Positions 18,249 through 27,489 of a DNA stretch of 64,000 nucleotides are shown here, piece by piece (the stretch's first letter is position 1; each line of letters begins with the position of its first letter). A model generated the notes under the pieces. The model worked only from the letters and a program-made list of their open reading frames with translations. It did no database searches and had not been told where the DNA came from. Made by a program: the position numbers and the translations under genes. This DNA comes from Thiobacillus denitrificans (GTDB lineage: Bacteria > Pseudomonadota > Gammaproteobacteria > Burkholderiales > Thiobacillaceae), in the NCBI GenBank assembly GCA_002343685.1, contig DDRS01000021.1, positions 115,252 through 179,251 on the forward strand. The letters are read 5' to 3'.

Positions 18249-18740
18249 TCAGTGTCCTTTCGTTTCGGTTGTATTCTGCGCAAGCGCGCGATCGATCTTG
18301 TCGTCCATCTCGCCGACCAGCGCGGCAAGGCCATTGGCGGCTTCGTTCATGGATTGCCGCATCGCCTGCTCCATCTTGTCTATATGAGCATCGGCCTGTC
18401 CGATCGCGTCGCGCAATTGCGCGAATTCATGCGTGACCTGAGCGCGCAATTCGTTCAGGCGCGAGGCTTCGGCGCTTTCCGCAAGTTTGCGCTGCGCCTG
18501 CAATTCCTGATTGTGGCGACGTGACTCCATCAACATGTTCGTGCGCAACATCAGGGCATAGAGGACAAACAGCGCCACCAGAACCAGCGTCACGCCAAGC
18601 AGGATCACCCCGAGCGGCCCCTCGACATGGAAGACCACGAACGACAGCAAGGTGGGGGCGGTCAGCACCGACCAGTTGGCCAGGGTGAATCCCGCCAGCA
18701 GAAACAAGGCCACCAGGATGACTGCGCCGAGTACGTTCAT
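18249..18740 (-). CDS. Membrane protein with LapA-like two-helix N-terminus and coiled-coil tail
   Basis: 163 residues from the second of two close ATGs (18740), which puts GAAGGA at correct spacing; ATG 18746 has no room for a ribosome binding site. Two helices (VILVALFLLAGFTLANWSVL and VILLGVTLVLVALFVLYALM) are followed by a long helical cytoplasmic region rich in Glu, Arg and Gln. The layout resembles LapA/YciS-domain proteins, which act in envelope assembly, but identity is low-level. Partner of the small coiled-coil gene. Confidence 0.65.
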   Translation of the reverse strand: MNVLGAVILVALFLLAGFTLANWSVLTAPTLLSFVVFHVEGPLGVILLGVTLVLVALFVLYALMLRTNMLMESRRHNQELQAQRKLAESAEASRLNELRAQVTHEFAQLRDAIGQADAHIDKMEQAMRQSMNEAANGLAALVGEMDDKIDRALAQNTTETKGH

Positions 18741-18901
18741 TGCCATTCCTTCACTTCTTGTAGGGGTACACCCAGTATAGACGCGCGAGGAAACAGGCTG
18801 CCTGCGCACGGTTCACGCCGATCATCCGCGAGCGTTCTTATCCGGCAAGCTGTCCGCCGCCTCGGGGCATAATGACTGCTCTCGATATTTCCGGCTCCAT
18901 C

Positions 18902-19579
18902 ATGACCCTCCCGCGCCTGCCCGTCCTGTCCCTGCTCGAAACCCGCGTCCTCGGCGTGCTCTGCGAAAAGCAACACACCGTACCCGACACATACCCGCTG
19001 TCGCTCAACGCCCTAGTGGCCGGCTGCAACCAGAAGACCAGCCGCCATCCCATCATGGAGGCCAGCGAGGCCGAGGTGCAGGCCGCCATCGACGCGCTCA
19101 AGGGACCCGCCCTGGTCATCGAGTCCAGCGGCGGCCGCGTGACGCGCTACGCCCACAACATGGAAAAAGTCCTGCGCCTGCCTGCCCAGTCCGTCGCGCT
19201 GCTCACCGTGCTGATGCTGCGCGGCCCGCAAACCGCGGGCGAGTTGCGCATCAACAGCGAACGCCTGCATCGCTTTGCCGACATCTCGGCAGTGGAAGCC
19301 TTTCTGCAGGAACTGGCCGAACGGCCCGAGGGCGCCCTGGTGACCGAACTGCCGCGCCAGCCCGGCTCGCGCGAAAACCGCTGGGCGCACCTGCTCAGCG
19401 GCACCCCGGATATCGAGGCAATTCCGGCAGCGCCTGCCGCTGCATTCGAACCCGGCGACACCGTCAGCATCGGTGAAATCGCCGCGCTCAAGGCACATGT
19501 GGCGCGACTGGAAACCGAGATCGACGCCTTGAAGGGATTGGTGGGTAGACTATGCGAGGAACTCGGTGTGCAGCCCTGA
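18902..19579 (+). CDS. YceH family protein (DUF480/UPF0502)
   Basis: 225 residues starting MTLPRLPVLSLLE. The motif RVLGVLCEKQHTVPDTYPLSLNAL and NQKTSRHPIM are unmistakable for the YceH family, which folds as two winged-helix domains. A short coiled coil at the end (LKAHVARLETEIDALKGLV) is usual. Function remains unknown; nucleic-acid binding is suggested by fold. Confidence 0.88.
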   Translation: MTLPRLPVLSLLETRVLGVLCEKQHTVPDTYPLSLNALVAGCNQKTSRHPIMEASEAEVQAAIDALKGPALVIESSGGRVTRYAHNMEKVLRLPAQSVALLTVLMLRGPQTAGELRINSERLHRFADISAVEAFLQELAERPEGALVTELPRQPGSRENRWAHLLSGTPDIEAIPAAPAAAFEPGDTVSIGEIAALKAHVARLETEIDALKGLVGRLCEELGVQP

Positions 19580-19660
19580 AAGGGGCCGCGCGTTGCGCGC
19601 CCCACGCACACGACCGGCCTGACTGTCTATATTTCATTCAAACTGAACGAATGGAGATAC

Positions 19661-20230
19661 ATGCCGGATTTGGCACGCAACTCGATGGGTGCGGTCATCG
19701 CCCTCGCTCTGGCAGGCGGGATCGCATATGCCACGGAAAGGCACACGACTATGGAACTGACTTCAAGCGCATTCGCCCCGAACACCGATATTCCCAGCCT
19801 GCACACCTGCGAGGGCAGCGACCTGTCGCCCCCGCTGGCGTGGACCGGCGTACCGGCCGAGACCCGAAGCCTGGCGCTGATCGTCGACGACCCCGATGCA
19901 CCCGACCCGGCTGCGCCGAAAACGACCTGGGTGCACTGGGTGCTCTACAACCTCCCGCCCAGCACCCCCGGACTCGCCGCCGGCATGACCACGACACGGC
20001 TGCCGGCCGGCACGCGCGAAGGTCTCAACGACTGGCAGCGCACAGACTATGGCGGCCCCTGCCCGCCCATCGGCCGCCATCGCTACGTCTTCAAGCTATA
20101 CGCACTCGACACCCGACTGCCGGTTTTCTGGTCGGCGACCAAGGCCACACTGGAAAAGGCGATGCAGGGCCACATCCTGGCGCAGAGCGAATTGGTGGGG
20201 TATTACAAAAAGTCAGGCAGGCGCTCGTAG
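19661..20230 (+). CDS. YbhB/YbcL family (PEBP-like, Raf kinase inhibitor-like) protein, probably periplasmic
   Basis: 189 residues, ATG 19661 with ATGGAGAT upstream. A hydrophobic segment (GAVIALALAGGIAYA) acts as signal peptide or anchor. The body has the PEBP signatures CEGSDLSPPLAWTGVP, LALIVDDPDAPD and YGGPCPPIGRHRYVFKLYALD. Bacterial PEBP homologues bind anions or phospholipid-like ligands; physiological role unclear. Confidence 0.85.
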   Translation: MPDLARNSMGAVIALALAGGIAYATERHTTMELTSSAFAPNTDIPSLHTCEGSDLSPPLAWTGVPAETRSLALIVDDPDAPDPAAPKTTWVHWVLYNLPPSTPGLAAGMTTTRLPAGTREGLNDWQRTDYGGPCPPIGRHRYVFKLYALDTRLPVFWSATKATLEKAMQGHILAQSELVGYYKKSGRRS

Positions 20231-20494
20231 ATCGCTGGAAAGTCGGTTTTTTTGTTCCGGCCGATTGGCCAAGTAGCGGCAATATGCCGAAGTGAATGCT
20301 GGCGCCGATCGTCATCGCAAAAATACTCCACGCAAGCCCCGCGCCGGATCCTGGCTCTTGCCGCAGGATCTGATTAGATTAAGGCGTATTCATTTCGACA
20401 GCCGATTCCGGCTTCCCCGAAATGCTTAGCGACTGGCTACCCGGTTCGACCGCCATCCTCCATAATCCGGCATCCTGAAAGTCCGGTTTCTTCC

Positions 20495-21367
20495 ATGCGC
20501 CGCCTCGCCCTGCTCCTCTTCACTGCCCTGCTCACCGCCTGCGCCGCGCCGCCACCGGTGCAGACAGTACCCGTCACGACGCCGAAACCGCCGCTCAAGA
20601 TCGCGCTGGTCCTGGGCGGCGGCGCGGCGCGCGGCTTTGCCCACATCGGCGTGATCAAGGCGCTGGAGGCCCAGGGCATCGTTCCCAGCATGGTGGTGGG
20701 CACCAGCGCGGGATCGGTGGTGGGCGCACTCTATGCCTCGGGCATGAACGGATTCGAACTGCAGAAGCAGGCCCTGGACATCCAGGAGAACATGGTGACG
20801 GACTGGGTCATGCCCAACCGGGGCGTGTTGAAGGGCGAGGCGCTGCAGGACTTCATCAACCAGCAGGTGAAGAACCTGCCCATCCAGCGGCTGCCGAAGC
20901 CCCTCGGCGTGGTGGCCACCGACCTGCAAAGCGGCGAGATGGTGCTCTTCCGCCAGGGAAACACGGGCATGGCGGTCCGCGCTTCCAGCGCCGTGCCGGG
21001 CCTGTTCCAGCCCGTCGATATCAACGGCCGGGATTACGTGGACGGCGGCCTCACCTCGCCGGTGCCGGCCCAGGCCGCGCGCGCCATGGGCGCGGACTTC
21101 GTCATCGCCGTGGACATTTCCAACGTCAACCGCCGCGACAAGCTCGCCGGCACGCTGGACGTGCTGCTGCAGACCTTCGCCATCATGGGCCATACGATCA
21201 GCCGCCACGAGCTGGAGGATGCGGACGTCGTCATCCGGCCGAAGACGGCCGCCATGAGCAGCACCGATTTCGCGGATCGCAATCTCGCCATCCTGGAAGG
21301 CGAGAAGGCCGCCGCCGCCGTCATGCCCGAACTCAAGGCCAAGCTCGCCCGGGCCCAACAGCGCTGA
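20495..21367 (+). CDS. Patatin-like phospholipase, lipoprotein (RssA/NTE-like)
   Basis: 290 residues. Signal peptide with lipobox LLTAC (C16), so it is probably membrane-anchored. The patatin core follows: oxyanion GGGAARG (41-47), nucleophile GTSAG with Ser71, and catalytic aspartate in DGG (Asp183). Such enzymes hydrolyse lysophospholipids or fatty-acyl esters. The ABC exporter gene follows 47 bp downstream, suggesting a shared lipid-related role, but this is inference. Confidence 0.88.
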   Translation: MRRLALLLFTALLTACAAPPPVQTVPVTTPKPPLKIALVLGGGAARGFAHIGVIKALEAQGIVPSMVVGTSAGSVVGALYASGMNGFELQKQALDIQENMVTDWVMPNRGVLKGEALQDFINQQVKNLPIQRLPKPLGVVATDLQSGEMVLFRQGNTGMAVRASSAVPGLFQPVDINGRDYVDGGLTSPVPAQAARAMGADFVIAVDISNVNRRDKLAGTLDVLLQTFAIMGHTISRHELEDADVVIRPKTAAMSSTDFADRNLAILEGEKAAAAVMPELKAKLARAQQR

Positions 21368-21414
21368 AGACGGGTTTCCCGCACGCCGGGGAACGAGTTG
21401 GACAATAATTGGGG

Positions 21415-23211
21415 ATGGCCCAGGCTTCTCCCCCCTCCACGGCAAGCCCCCGCCCCCTGTCGGCGCTGGCCGGCCTGTGGCCCTTCCTGCGTCCCTACCG
21501 GGCCCGGCTTGCGCTGGCCTTCGTGCTGCTGTGCCTGGGTTCCGGAACCATCCTGCTGGTGCCGCTGGCGTTTCGCGATCTCATCGACTTCGGCTTCGGC
21601 CAACCGGCGCAACCGAGCGGCGGCCTGCTTGGCGCCTTGAGCCTGAACGGGCATTTTGTCGTCCTGTTCGGTCTGGCGTGCATCTGGGCACTCGCCGTCG
21701 CGGCGCGCTACTACACCGTAGCCTGGATCGGCGAGCGGGCGACGGCGGATCTGCGCAGCGCCGTCTACGCGCGCGTACTGGCGCAATCGCCGCAATTCTT
21801 CGAGACCCTGCAGACCGGCGAGGTGCTGTCCCGGCTGACCGGCGACACGACGCTGGTGCAGACCGTGGTCGGCAGTTCCATTTCGATGGGCCTGCGCAGC
21901 CTGTTCCAGTTCATCGGCGGCATGATCATGCTGGCCGTCACCAGCCTCTATCTGTTTTCGCTCAACCTCGGCCTGATGGCGCTGCTGACGCTGCCCATCC
22001 TCGCCATCGGCCGCAAGGTCAAGAAACTCTCGCGGGAATCGCAGGACAAGATCGCCGACGCCTCGGCGCTGGCGGGCGAGATTCTCAACGCCATGCCGAC
22101 GGTGCAGGCCTATACGCAGGAACAGCAGGAAGCCCGAAGGTTTTCCGAGCGCACCGAAGCCAGCTTCGTCACCGCGATCCGGCGCACGCGCGTGCGCGCC
22201 GCGCTCACGGCGCTGATCATCACCGCCGTGATGGGGACGATCATCTTCGTCCTGTGGATCGGCGCCCGTCAGGTGCACGACGGCATCCTGACCGGCGGCC
22301 AGCTGGCGTCCTTCGTCCTCTATGCGGCGCTGGTGGCCGGCGGCGTCGGCACCCTGTCGGAAGTGTGGGGCGACGTGATGCGCGCCGCCGGGGCGACGGA
22401 ACGGCTGCTCGATCTGCTACACGCCGAATCGGCCATCCGCGAGGCCCCCAGCCCGCAAGCGCCGGCTCAGCCGGCCCGGGCGGCGATCCGCTTCGATCAC
22501 GTCACGTTCCGCTACCCCGCCCGTCCGGACACCGACGCGCTCCACGACATCCGCCTCGACATCGCGCCGGGCGAAAGCGTCGCGCTGGTCGGTCCCTCCG
22601 GGGCCGGCAAGACCACGCTGTTCCAGCTGCTGCTGCGCTATTACGAGGTATCCGCAGGGGCGATCCAGCTCAATGGGCAGGACATCCGCCAGCTCAGCCT
22701 GCACGATCTGCGCCAGGGCATCGCCATCGTGCCGCAGGACCCGGTGATCTTCTCGGCCAACGCCCTGGAGAACATCCGTTACGGCCGCGCCACCGCCAGC
22801 GACGAAGAGGTCCTGCAGGCGGCCCGGGCCGCCCTGGTGGACGAATTCATCGAGCGCCTGCCCGAGGGCTACCAGACCTTCCTCGGCGAACGCGGCACCC
22901 GCTTGTCCGGCGGCCAGCGCCAGCGCATCGCGATCGCCCGCGCCATCCTGAAGGGCGCCCCCCTGCTGCTGCTCGACGAGGCCACCAGCGCGCTCGACGC
23001 GGAATCGGAAGCCCTGGTGCAGCAAGGCCTCGGTGCCGCCATGCAGGGACGCACCACGCTGGTCATCGCGCACCGGCTGGCCACGGTGCAGAAAGTCGAC
23101 CGCATCGTGGTGATGGACGGCGGCCGCATCGTGGAAACCGGCACCCCGGAGGATCTGCGCCGGCAGGGCGGGCTCTATGCGCGGCTGGCCGCACTGCAAC
23201 TCAACCAGTGA
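21415..23211 (+). CDS. MsbA-like ABC transporter, permease fused to ATPase
   Basis: 598 residues from ATG 21415 (TTG 21409 also in frame). Six transmembrane helices (e.g. LALAFVLLCLGSGTILLVPLA) with the type I exporter coupling region, then an ATPase domain: Walker A GPSGAGKTT, signature LSGGQRQRIAIARA, Walker B LLLLDEATSALD, H-loop IAHRLAT. The full half-transporter works as a homodimer. The LIDFGFG loop after helix 1 places it in the MsbA-related subgroup common in alpha- and betaproteobacteria. Substrate probably a lipid or drug. Confidence 0.9.
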   Translation: MAQASPPSTASPRPLSALAGLWPFLRPYRARLALAFVLLCLGSGTILLVPLAFRDLIDFGFGQPAQPSGGLLGALSLNGHFVVLFGLACIWALAVAARYYTVAWIGERATADLRSAVYARVLAQSPQFFETLQTGEVLSRLTGDTTLVQTVVGSSISMGLRSLFQFIGGMIMLAVTSLYLFSLNLGLMALLTLPILAIGRKVKKLSRESQDKIADASALAGEILNAMPTVQAYTQEQQEARRFSERTEASFVTAIRRTRVRAALTALIITAVMGTIIFVLWIGARQVHDGILTGGQLASFVLYAALVAGGVGTLSEVWGDVMRAAGATERLLDLLHAESAIREAPSPQAPAQPARAAIRFDHVTFRYPARPDTDALHDIRLDIAPGESVALVGPSGAGKTTLFQLLLRYYEVSAGAIQLNGQDIRQLSLHDLRQGIAIVPQDPVIFSANALENIRYGRATASDEEVLQAARAALVDEFIERLPEGYQTFLGERGTRLSGGQRQRIAIARAILKGAPLLLLDEATSALDAESEALVQQGLGAAMQGRTTLVIAHRLATVQKVDRIVVMDGGRIVETGTPEDLRRQGGLYARLAALQLNQ

Positions 23212-23294
23212 CCGGCCGCATCCTGGCCGCTGCATTCAGTTATTCCAGAACGGGCCGATACCCCTATTAAGAATGACACCGATGCGAGACCTGC

Positions 23295-24245
23295 TTGAAC
23301 GCTTCCCCCGCCCCTGCCGCGAGCCCACGCTCCCGCGAGCCGACTGACGCGCCGGCTGCGGAAGAAACCCTGTCGGCACACGCCAAGCGCGCGCTGCGCA
23401 CCAAGGTGCGTACCCGGATCACGGCCGTGCTCGACGCCGGCATCGCCTTCCTGCAACGTCTGCGCACGAAAGCCGGCGGGGAGCCGGAGAAGGCCGACGA
23501 CGCCGATGACAGGCGCGGCGCCCGGCCGGACCGCTCGGAGACGCGACGCGGCGCATCGGCGGCCCCGGCCGAGACGCCCGTCGACATCCCCAAGCCGAAA
23601 CGCCGTCTACGCGCACTCCTGATTTATGTCAGCGTGCTCCTGGTCGGCGGCGCGGGCGGCGGCGCGCTCGCCTATACCCTGTTCCAGCAACAACTCGACC
23701 AGGTGCTCAACGACAGCCTGCGCCAGGAAGCCGCGCGCTCGAAGAAAACCCGGCCCAGCGCCGACATCCAGAAGGCGTTCGACACCGAGCAGACCCAGCG
23801 CGCCGACGCCGAGAAGAAACTGGCGGCGTCCCTTGCCGCCTACTCGGCCGCCACCTCCGACGCCCATCGCCAGCTCGAAAGCCTGATCGGCGAGCAGGTC
23901 GCGGAGAATCGGCGCCTGCAGGCAGCCCTGGCCGACTCGACCCAGTCCAGCGCGGAAACGCACAAAGCGCTGACGGAAGAACAGGCCAAGCGCACCGCCG
24001 CAGAGGAAAAGCTCGCCGAGTCCTCGAAGGCCATGGCCGAAAAACAAAAGCAGCTCGACGCGGCGGAAAAGCAGCTGGCCACGCTCAACGTCGCCGAAAC
24101 CTCGCCCGGCGCCCGGCGGGACCTGCTGGCCAGCCGCAGCCCCCGCGACGAGTCGAGAAGCCGCCCGCTCAAGACAGGCAACTGCACGCTCGGCACAAAC
24201 AACGTCAACGCGCTGAAGAACTGCATCGCGGACTTCAACCGGTAA
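23295..24245 (+). CDS. Hypothetical single-pass membrane protein with long coiled coil (TTG start)
   Basis: 316 residues from TTG 23295; an in-frame stop lies seven codons upstream and there is no early ATG. A basic, proline-rich N-terminus of about 105 residues precedes one transmembrane helix (ALLIYVSVLLVGGAGGGALAYTLF). A long Ala/Glu/Lys/Gln coiled coil follows, repeating the EEQAKRTAAEEKLAESSK type. It ends with a conserved-looking Cys-containing tail (TGNCTLGTNNVNALKNCIADFNR region). No family recognised; similar tails occur in uncharacterised betaproteobacterial proteins. Confidence 0.65.
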   Translation: MNASPAPAASPRSREPTDAPAAEETLSAHAKRALRTKVRTRITAVLDAGIAFLQRLRTKAGGEPEKADDADDRRGARPDRSETRRGASAAPAETPVDIPKPKRRLRALLIYVSVLLVGGAGGGALAYTLFQQQLDQVLNDSLRQEAARSKKTRPSADIQKAFDTEQTQRADAEKKLAASLAAYSAATSDAHRQLESLIGEQVAENRRLQAALADSTQSSAETHKALTEEQAKRTAAEEKLAESSKAMAEKQKQLDAAEKQLATLNVAETSPGARRDLLASRSPRDESRSRPLKTGNCTLGTNNVNALKNCIADFNR

Positions 24246-24269
24246 GGAAACGCTGAAAAAGTGGGTTTG

Positions 24270-24392
24270 CCGGGTGTTCGACAAGCCTGTCCTGAGCTGC
24301 GCCGAAGGGCTCGCCACGAACGAAATCAACCACTTGCCGTTCGTCCTGAGCGTGTCGAAGGACATGTTCAGCGTTCCCCAAGTCTTACGGCC
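24270..24392. repeat. Intergenic REP-like palindromic repeat
   Basis: Two copies of a motif of the TTCGACA..CCTGAGC / GCTCAGG..TGTCGAA type face each other (24273-24305 and 24341-24365), with CACGAACG and CGTTCGTC at their inner ends. This core is a widely scattered intergenic palindrome in beta- and gammaproteobacteria. It sits between the convergent membrane protein and SCO genes, where it can fold at the 3' end of either transcript. Confidence 0.5.
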
Positions 24393-24417
24393 GACCGACA
24401 AGGGAAGCCCCCCGCGC

Positions 24418-25029
24418 TCACGCGCCGCCGATGAGTTGCTGCACGTCGTGGGCAATGGCCGCCGCACTGCTGGAGGATTCCGCCATCAGCCGCGCCTTGC
24501 CCTTGCCGTCGAAGATGAAAACCGCGCTGCTGTGAGTCGCTTCGTAGTTGCCGTGGGCATCCGGTTTGCCGAGGCTGTAGGTGACGCGGTAGCGCTTGGC
24601 CAGCTGGCGCAGTGCCGGGTCGTCGGTGCGAAGCCCGATGAATTCGGGCCCGAATGCCTCGGTGTAGCGTTTGAGCAGTGGCGGCGTGTCGCGTTGCGGA
24701 TCGACCGTCACGAACAATATCCGCACCTTGTCGGCAGCGGCCCCGAGTTTCGACAGCGCCTGGGAAAGCGTGGCCAGCGTCGTGGGACACACGTCGGGAC
24801 AATGCGTATAGCCAAAGTACAGCATGACGATCCTGCCGCGGTAGGTCTCCGCGGTGACATGTCGCCCCGTGTCGTCCGTAAGCGAGAACGCCAGCGGCGA
24901 CACGATGCCGGTAATGTTGTCCAGGTCCCAGGTTTTATCCTGGCTGCATCCGCTCAGCAGGGCCGCAAACGCACAGAACGCCGCAGCCAGGAAAATTCGG
25001 GTACGGGCAACAGGATTCCGCAGGCTCAT
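24418..25029 (-). CDS. SCO1/SenC-family copper chaperone, lipoprotein
   Basis: 203 residues. Lipobox LLSGC (C28) predicts membrane anchoring; the thioredoxin-like fold carries the copper ligands C77-PDV-C81 and His166. SCO proteins deliver copper to the CuA site of cytochrome c oxidase or act as thiol reductants. Its start overlaps the PCu(A)C stop (ATGA), and CtaG lies next upstream, so this is a copper-delivery operon. No cox or cco gene is present in the window. Confidence 0.9.
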   Translation of the reverse strand: MSLRNPVARTRIFLAAAFCAFAALLSGCSQDKTWDLDNITGIVSPLAFSLTDDTGRHVTAETYRGRIVMLYFGYTHCPDVCPTTLATLSQALSKLGAAADKVRILFVTVDPQRDTPPLLKRYTEAFGPEFIGLRTDDPALRQLAKRYRVTYSLGKPDAHGNYEATHSSAVFIFDGKGKARLMAESSSSAAAIAHDVQQLIGGA

Positions 25030-25484
25030 TGCATGTCGGCGCCTCTGACCGCGAACATCACGTCCATCGAGCGCCCTCCGGAAAACGTCAACCGGATCGG
25101 CACCGCGTCGCCCTTGGCCAGCGTCCGGGTACGGCCCATCAACATCAGGTGATAGCCGTCCGGCGTGAAATGCAGCGTCTGCCCGGGGCGCACCTGTAGG
25201 TCATGTACCGGCACCATCCCCGTTTCACCGCCGCGATGAACCGTGCGGTGCATCATCACGTCGCCGAATACCGTGCTGGATGCGCCCGTGAGCGTGAGCG
25301 GCCGCGGCCCCGTGTTGGTCAGGTCGAAGTATCCGGCCAGCGGCAGATCGCCCGGCAGCCAGCGGATGCGCGCATGCTCGACAGACGCGGGACTCCCCGC
25401 AGCCTGCGCCAGGCCGGCAAACGCCATGCACAGTGCTGCGGCAAGCCACAGCAACGGTTTTCGCGAAACATCCTTTAGTAACAT
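25026..25484 (-). CDS. Periplasmic copper chaperone PCu(A)C
   Basis: 152 residues from ATG 25484 with GGAGG upstream. Signal peptide ending GLAQA-AG. The diagnostic copper motif H(M)X10MX21HXM is complete: M78-H79, M90, H112 and M114. PCu(A)C passes Cu(I) to CuA/CuB centres together with SCO proteins, which matches the overlapping SCO gene. Confidence 0.9.
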   Translation of the reverse strand: MLLKDVSRKPLLWLAAALCMAFAGLAQAAGSPASVEHARIRWLPGDLPLAGYFDLTNTGPRPLTLTGASSTVFGDVMMHRTVHRGGETGMVPVHDLQVRPGQTLHFTPDGYHLMLMGRTRTLAKGDAVPIRLTFSGGRSMDVMFAVRGADMQ

Positions 25485-25581
25485 GTTGCCTCCATTGATC
25501 GTGTGCGTGCTTATCCGGCCTGAGGATCCAGCCCATCGGGCAGGCAACCCGACAGGCGGCGGCGTTCGCTCGAACACGGTG

Positions 25582-26454
25582 TCACTGCACCTCCATGCCC
25601 AGCGACGACTGCCTCGCCCGCTCGGAATGGCTATCGTTGCGCCACCGCCGCAATACGACCAGCGCGCCCACCGCACTCATCATGGCGGCCGGGATCCAGG
25701 TGATCAAGCCGCCGATGTCCTGATCGGTCATCGGGGCAATCGGCCAGGCACGGCCGCATACGCTGTAGCTGGTGTAAAGAATGGTGCTGCTCAAGGCGAT
25801 GTAGGCGCCGATGGCGATCTGCGGAAGCATGATGGCCCACAGCATGATGATGCGGGTGCCATAGCCCAATGGCTTGAGGCCGGTGTGTTTCTCAGGCCCC
25901 ACGATCAGCCACCAGAATAGCAAGCCGTCGATCAGCATGCTCCAGTTCATAACGTCGTAACGCGCAAGACTGAGCATGGCCTTGAAATGAACGGACGGGA
26001 TGAGCCAGAAGCCGATCAGTCCCGTGAACAGCAGCGGGGCGACGACCGGATGCTGGAGGAGCCGATAGAGCCGCAGCGTCAGCGGATTATTGAACACGGG
26101 CGCGAAGAGCCCCCGACGCAGCCAGCGCGGCGTCCCCAGAGCCATGATCTCCAGTGGCGCCGCCAACGCAATGAGAAACGGCCCTGCATGGTGCAGCACC
26201 AGATGCTGGAGCCGATGGATCCAGAACATGTGTTGGGACAGATAATCCAGATGCGTCTGCAGAAACGCATAGATGGACGTCAGGCCAACGAAGAAAGCGG
26301 CGATACGCCAGAATCCGGGCGACGTCGCCTCGCCGCTCGCATGGCGCAGTCCGCGCACATACAACAGCACGCTGCCTGCACAAAGCAGCAGCACCGTCGG
26401 GGAGAACTCCCAAGGGATCAGAAAGAGGGCGATGGATTGCAGCAGCGAGTGCAC
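25582..26454 (-). CDS. CtaG-type cytochrome c oxidase assembly membrane protein
   Basis: 290 residues, GTG start. Seven or so hydrophobic helices. The segments QHMFWIHRLQHLVLHHAGPFLIALAAP and NWSMLIDGLLFWWLIV carry the His-rich pattern of the CtaG/caa3_CtaG family (PF09678 type), implicated in copper insertion into oxidases. It is first in the leftward CtaG-PCu(A)C-SCO group, so copper is very likely the cargo. A variant role in copper import cannot be excluded. Confidence 0.85.
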   Translation of the reverse strand: MHSLLQSIALFLIPWEFSPTVLLLCAGSVLLYVRGLRHASGEATSPGFWRIAAFFVGLTSIYAFLQTHLDYLSQHMFWIHRLQHLVLHHAGPFLIALAAPLEIMALGTPRWLRRGLFAPVFNNPLTLRLYRLLQHPVVAPLLFTGLIGFWLIPSVHFKAMLSLARYDVMNWSMLIDGLLFWWLIVGPEKHTGLKPLGYGTRIIMLWAIMLPQIAIGAYIALSSTILYTSYSVCGRAWPIAPMTDQDIGGLITWIPAAMMSAVGALVVLRRWRNDSHSERARQSSLGMEVQ

Positions 26455-26928
26455 CGTTTAATCAAGCCGTAGCGCCCCCCATCAGCATCTCGCGCTGCCT
26501 GGACACACTGTCCAGCACGGATCAAATCCGGTACGCGCACTGAAATCGGAGATGCGTTTTGTAATTACCGTGGTCGCTTGTTCAAGAGGCCACGCCGTAC
26601 TTTGCGAGTATCCGTCCCGCGTTCTTGCGGCGTCGCAGAAATCCGAAAGCGTTCAGGTGACTCGTGGAAGGCGGATTTTGTTCCTGATCGGGCTGCTCGA
26701 CTTGGAGCAAGGGGCTCGATTCAGGGAACGAACTGGGTACCGGCATGCTGGAGCAGACACGGTGAATCGGTCTTGATTGCCACTTCCGGTGGCCTGGGTC
26801 AGTTTCTACAGTCTCGAGTCGGTCACGAGCGAAGTTCAGATTGAATGCATGCCTGTCTCATGTTCGGTCAAAGCGGCCTCCCAGGCTGATTATTTCATGT
26901 GTCCGGTGTTCGGTGACTACCGGTCAAC
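26455..26928. other. Region without supported gene, left of the cassette array
   Basis: About 470 bp between ctaG-like and the leftmost attC-like site. Only short frames with no domain similarity occur. The base composition drifts from the GC-rich backbone toward the AT-richer cassette DNA. It may be remains of decayed cassettes or the ancestral insertion point. Confidence 0.35.
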
Positions 26929-27001
26929 GTTTAAGGTAAGGGGCTGGCTGGAAGCGGGCAAAGCCCGCTGTAAGCCAGTTCCGCTTGACCGAGGGGTTGG
27001 G
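26929..27001 (-). repeat. Diverged attC-like site (leftmost)
   Basis: A consensus core GTTGGGC (26995-27001) faces GTTTAAG (26929-26935; one mismatch to RYYYAAC). Between them CTGGCT...AAGCGGGC pairs with GCCCGCT...AGCCAG, and GGTAAGG with CCGCTTGACC, with bulges as in attC. It would close the lipoprotein cassette on its 3' side. Confidence 0.5.
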
Positions 27002-27035
27002 CATTTTTTCTATTGGAATGGTGCGAGCAGCCATT

Positions 27036-27413
27036 TTAGAACGGCCCTTCATGGAACTGTTTATAGGCGCAGTCTGCAGTGTCGCGAATATAGCGCCACG
27101 CGGTCACAACATTGGTTTTGTCGTTTACAACCAGCGCCCACTCGCAAGTGCTCTGCGAAAACAGGTATTCGGTCTTCTCTCCTTCAATCACCACCTTCTT
27201 ATAGTGCTGTTTGATATGGGCGGGCTGGTTATCCCAATAAGGGTAATACCGCATTGAGTTCAAGACTTTTGAGATTGGTTTTCCGATTTCGGAGTTTCTT
27301 TCTCTGACAAAGACTTGCTTGTCATCGAATAGGAGATTTACCGCGGAACAGCCGCCCAGGATGATTGCCAATGTAGCCAGCGTTAAGGCTGATGAGATTT
27401 TTCGGCGATCCAT
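27036..27413 (-). CDS. Integron cassette 5: small hypothetical lipoprotein
   Basis: 125 residues from ATG 27413. Signal peptide with lipobox LGGC near residue 20, then a small soluble domain with KQVFVRERNSEIGKPI and CEWALVVNDKTNVVTAWRY. The latter resembles small secreted proteins carried as integron cassettes; no function known. The ATG begins 5 bp after the cassette boundary core GTTGGGC, typical of a promoterless cassette with a minimal leader. Confidence 0.75.
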   Translation of the reverse strand: MDRRKISSALTLATLAIILGGCSAVNLLFDDKQVFVRERNSEIGKPISKVLNSMRYYPYWDNQPAHIKQHYKKVVIEGEKTEYLFSQSTCEWALVVNDKTNVVTAWRYIRDTADCAYKQFHEGPF

Positions 27414-27417
27414 ATGC

Positions 27418-27489
27418 GCCCAACGTCGTAGCTCAGGGACGCGGAGCCGGCTTGCCGGCGAAGCGTCCCACTGAAGCGTAATGTTAGAC
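27418..27489 (-). repeat. attC site (72 bp) between cassettes 4 and 5
   Basis: GCCCAAC (27418-27424, RYYYAAC) and GTTAGAC (27483-27489, GTTRRRY) bound an imperfect palindrome: GCTCAGGGACGC pairs with GCGTCCCACTGAAGC leaving extrahelical bases, and GCCGG with CCGGC at the tip. The stop of the HNH gene lies inside the site, as usual for cassettes. Confidence 0.88.

Noticed and set aside
26552..27257. Short rightward frames left of and across the lipoprotein cassette
   Set aside because: No family features, and they run opposite to the supported lipoprotein gene or through noncoding DNA.
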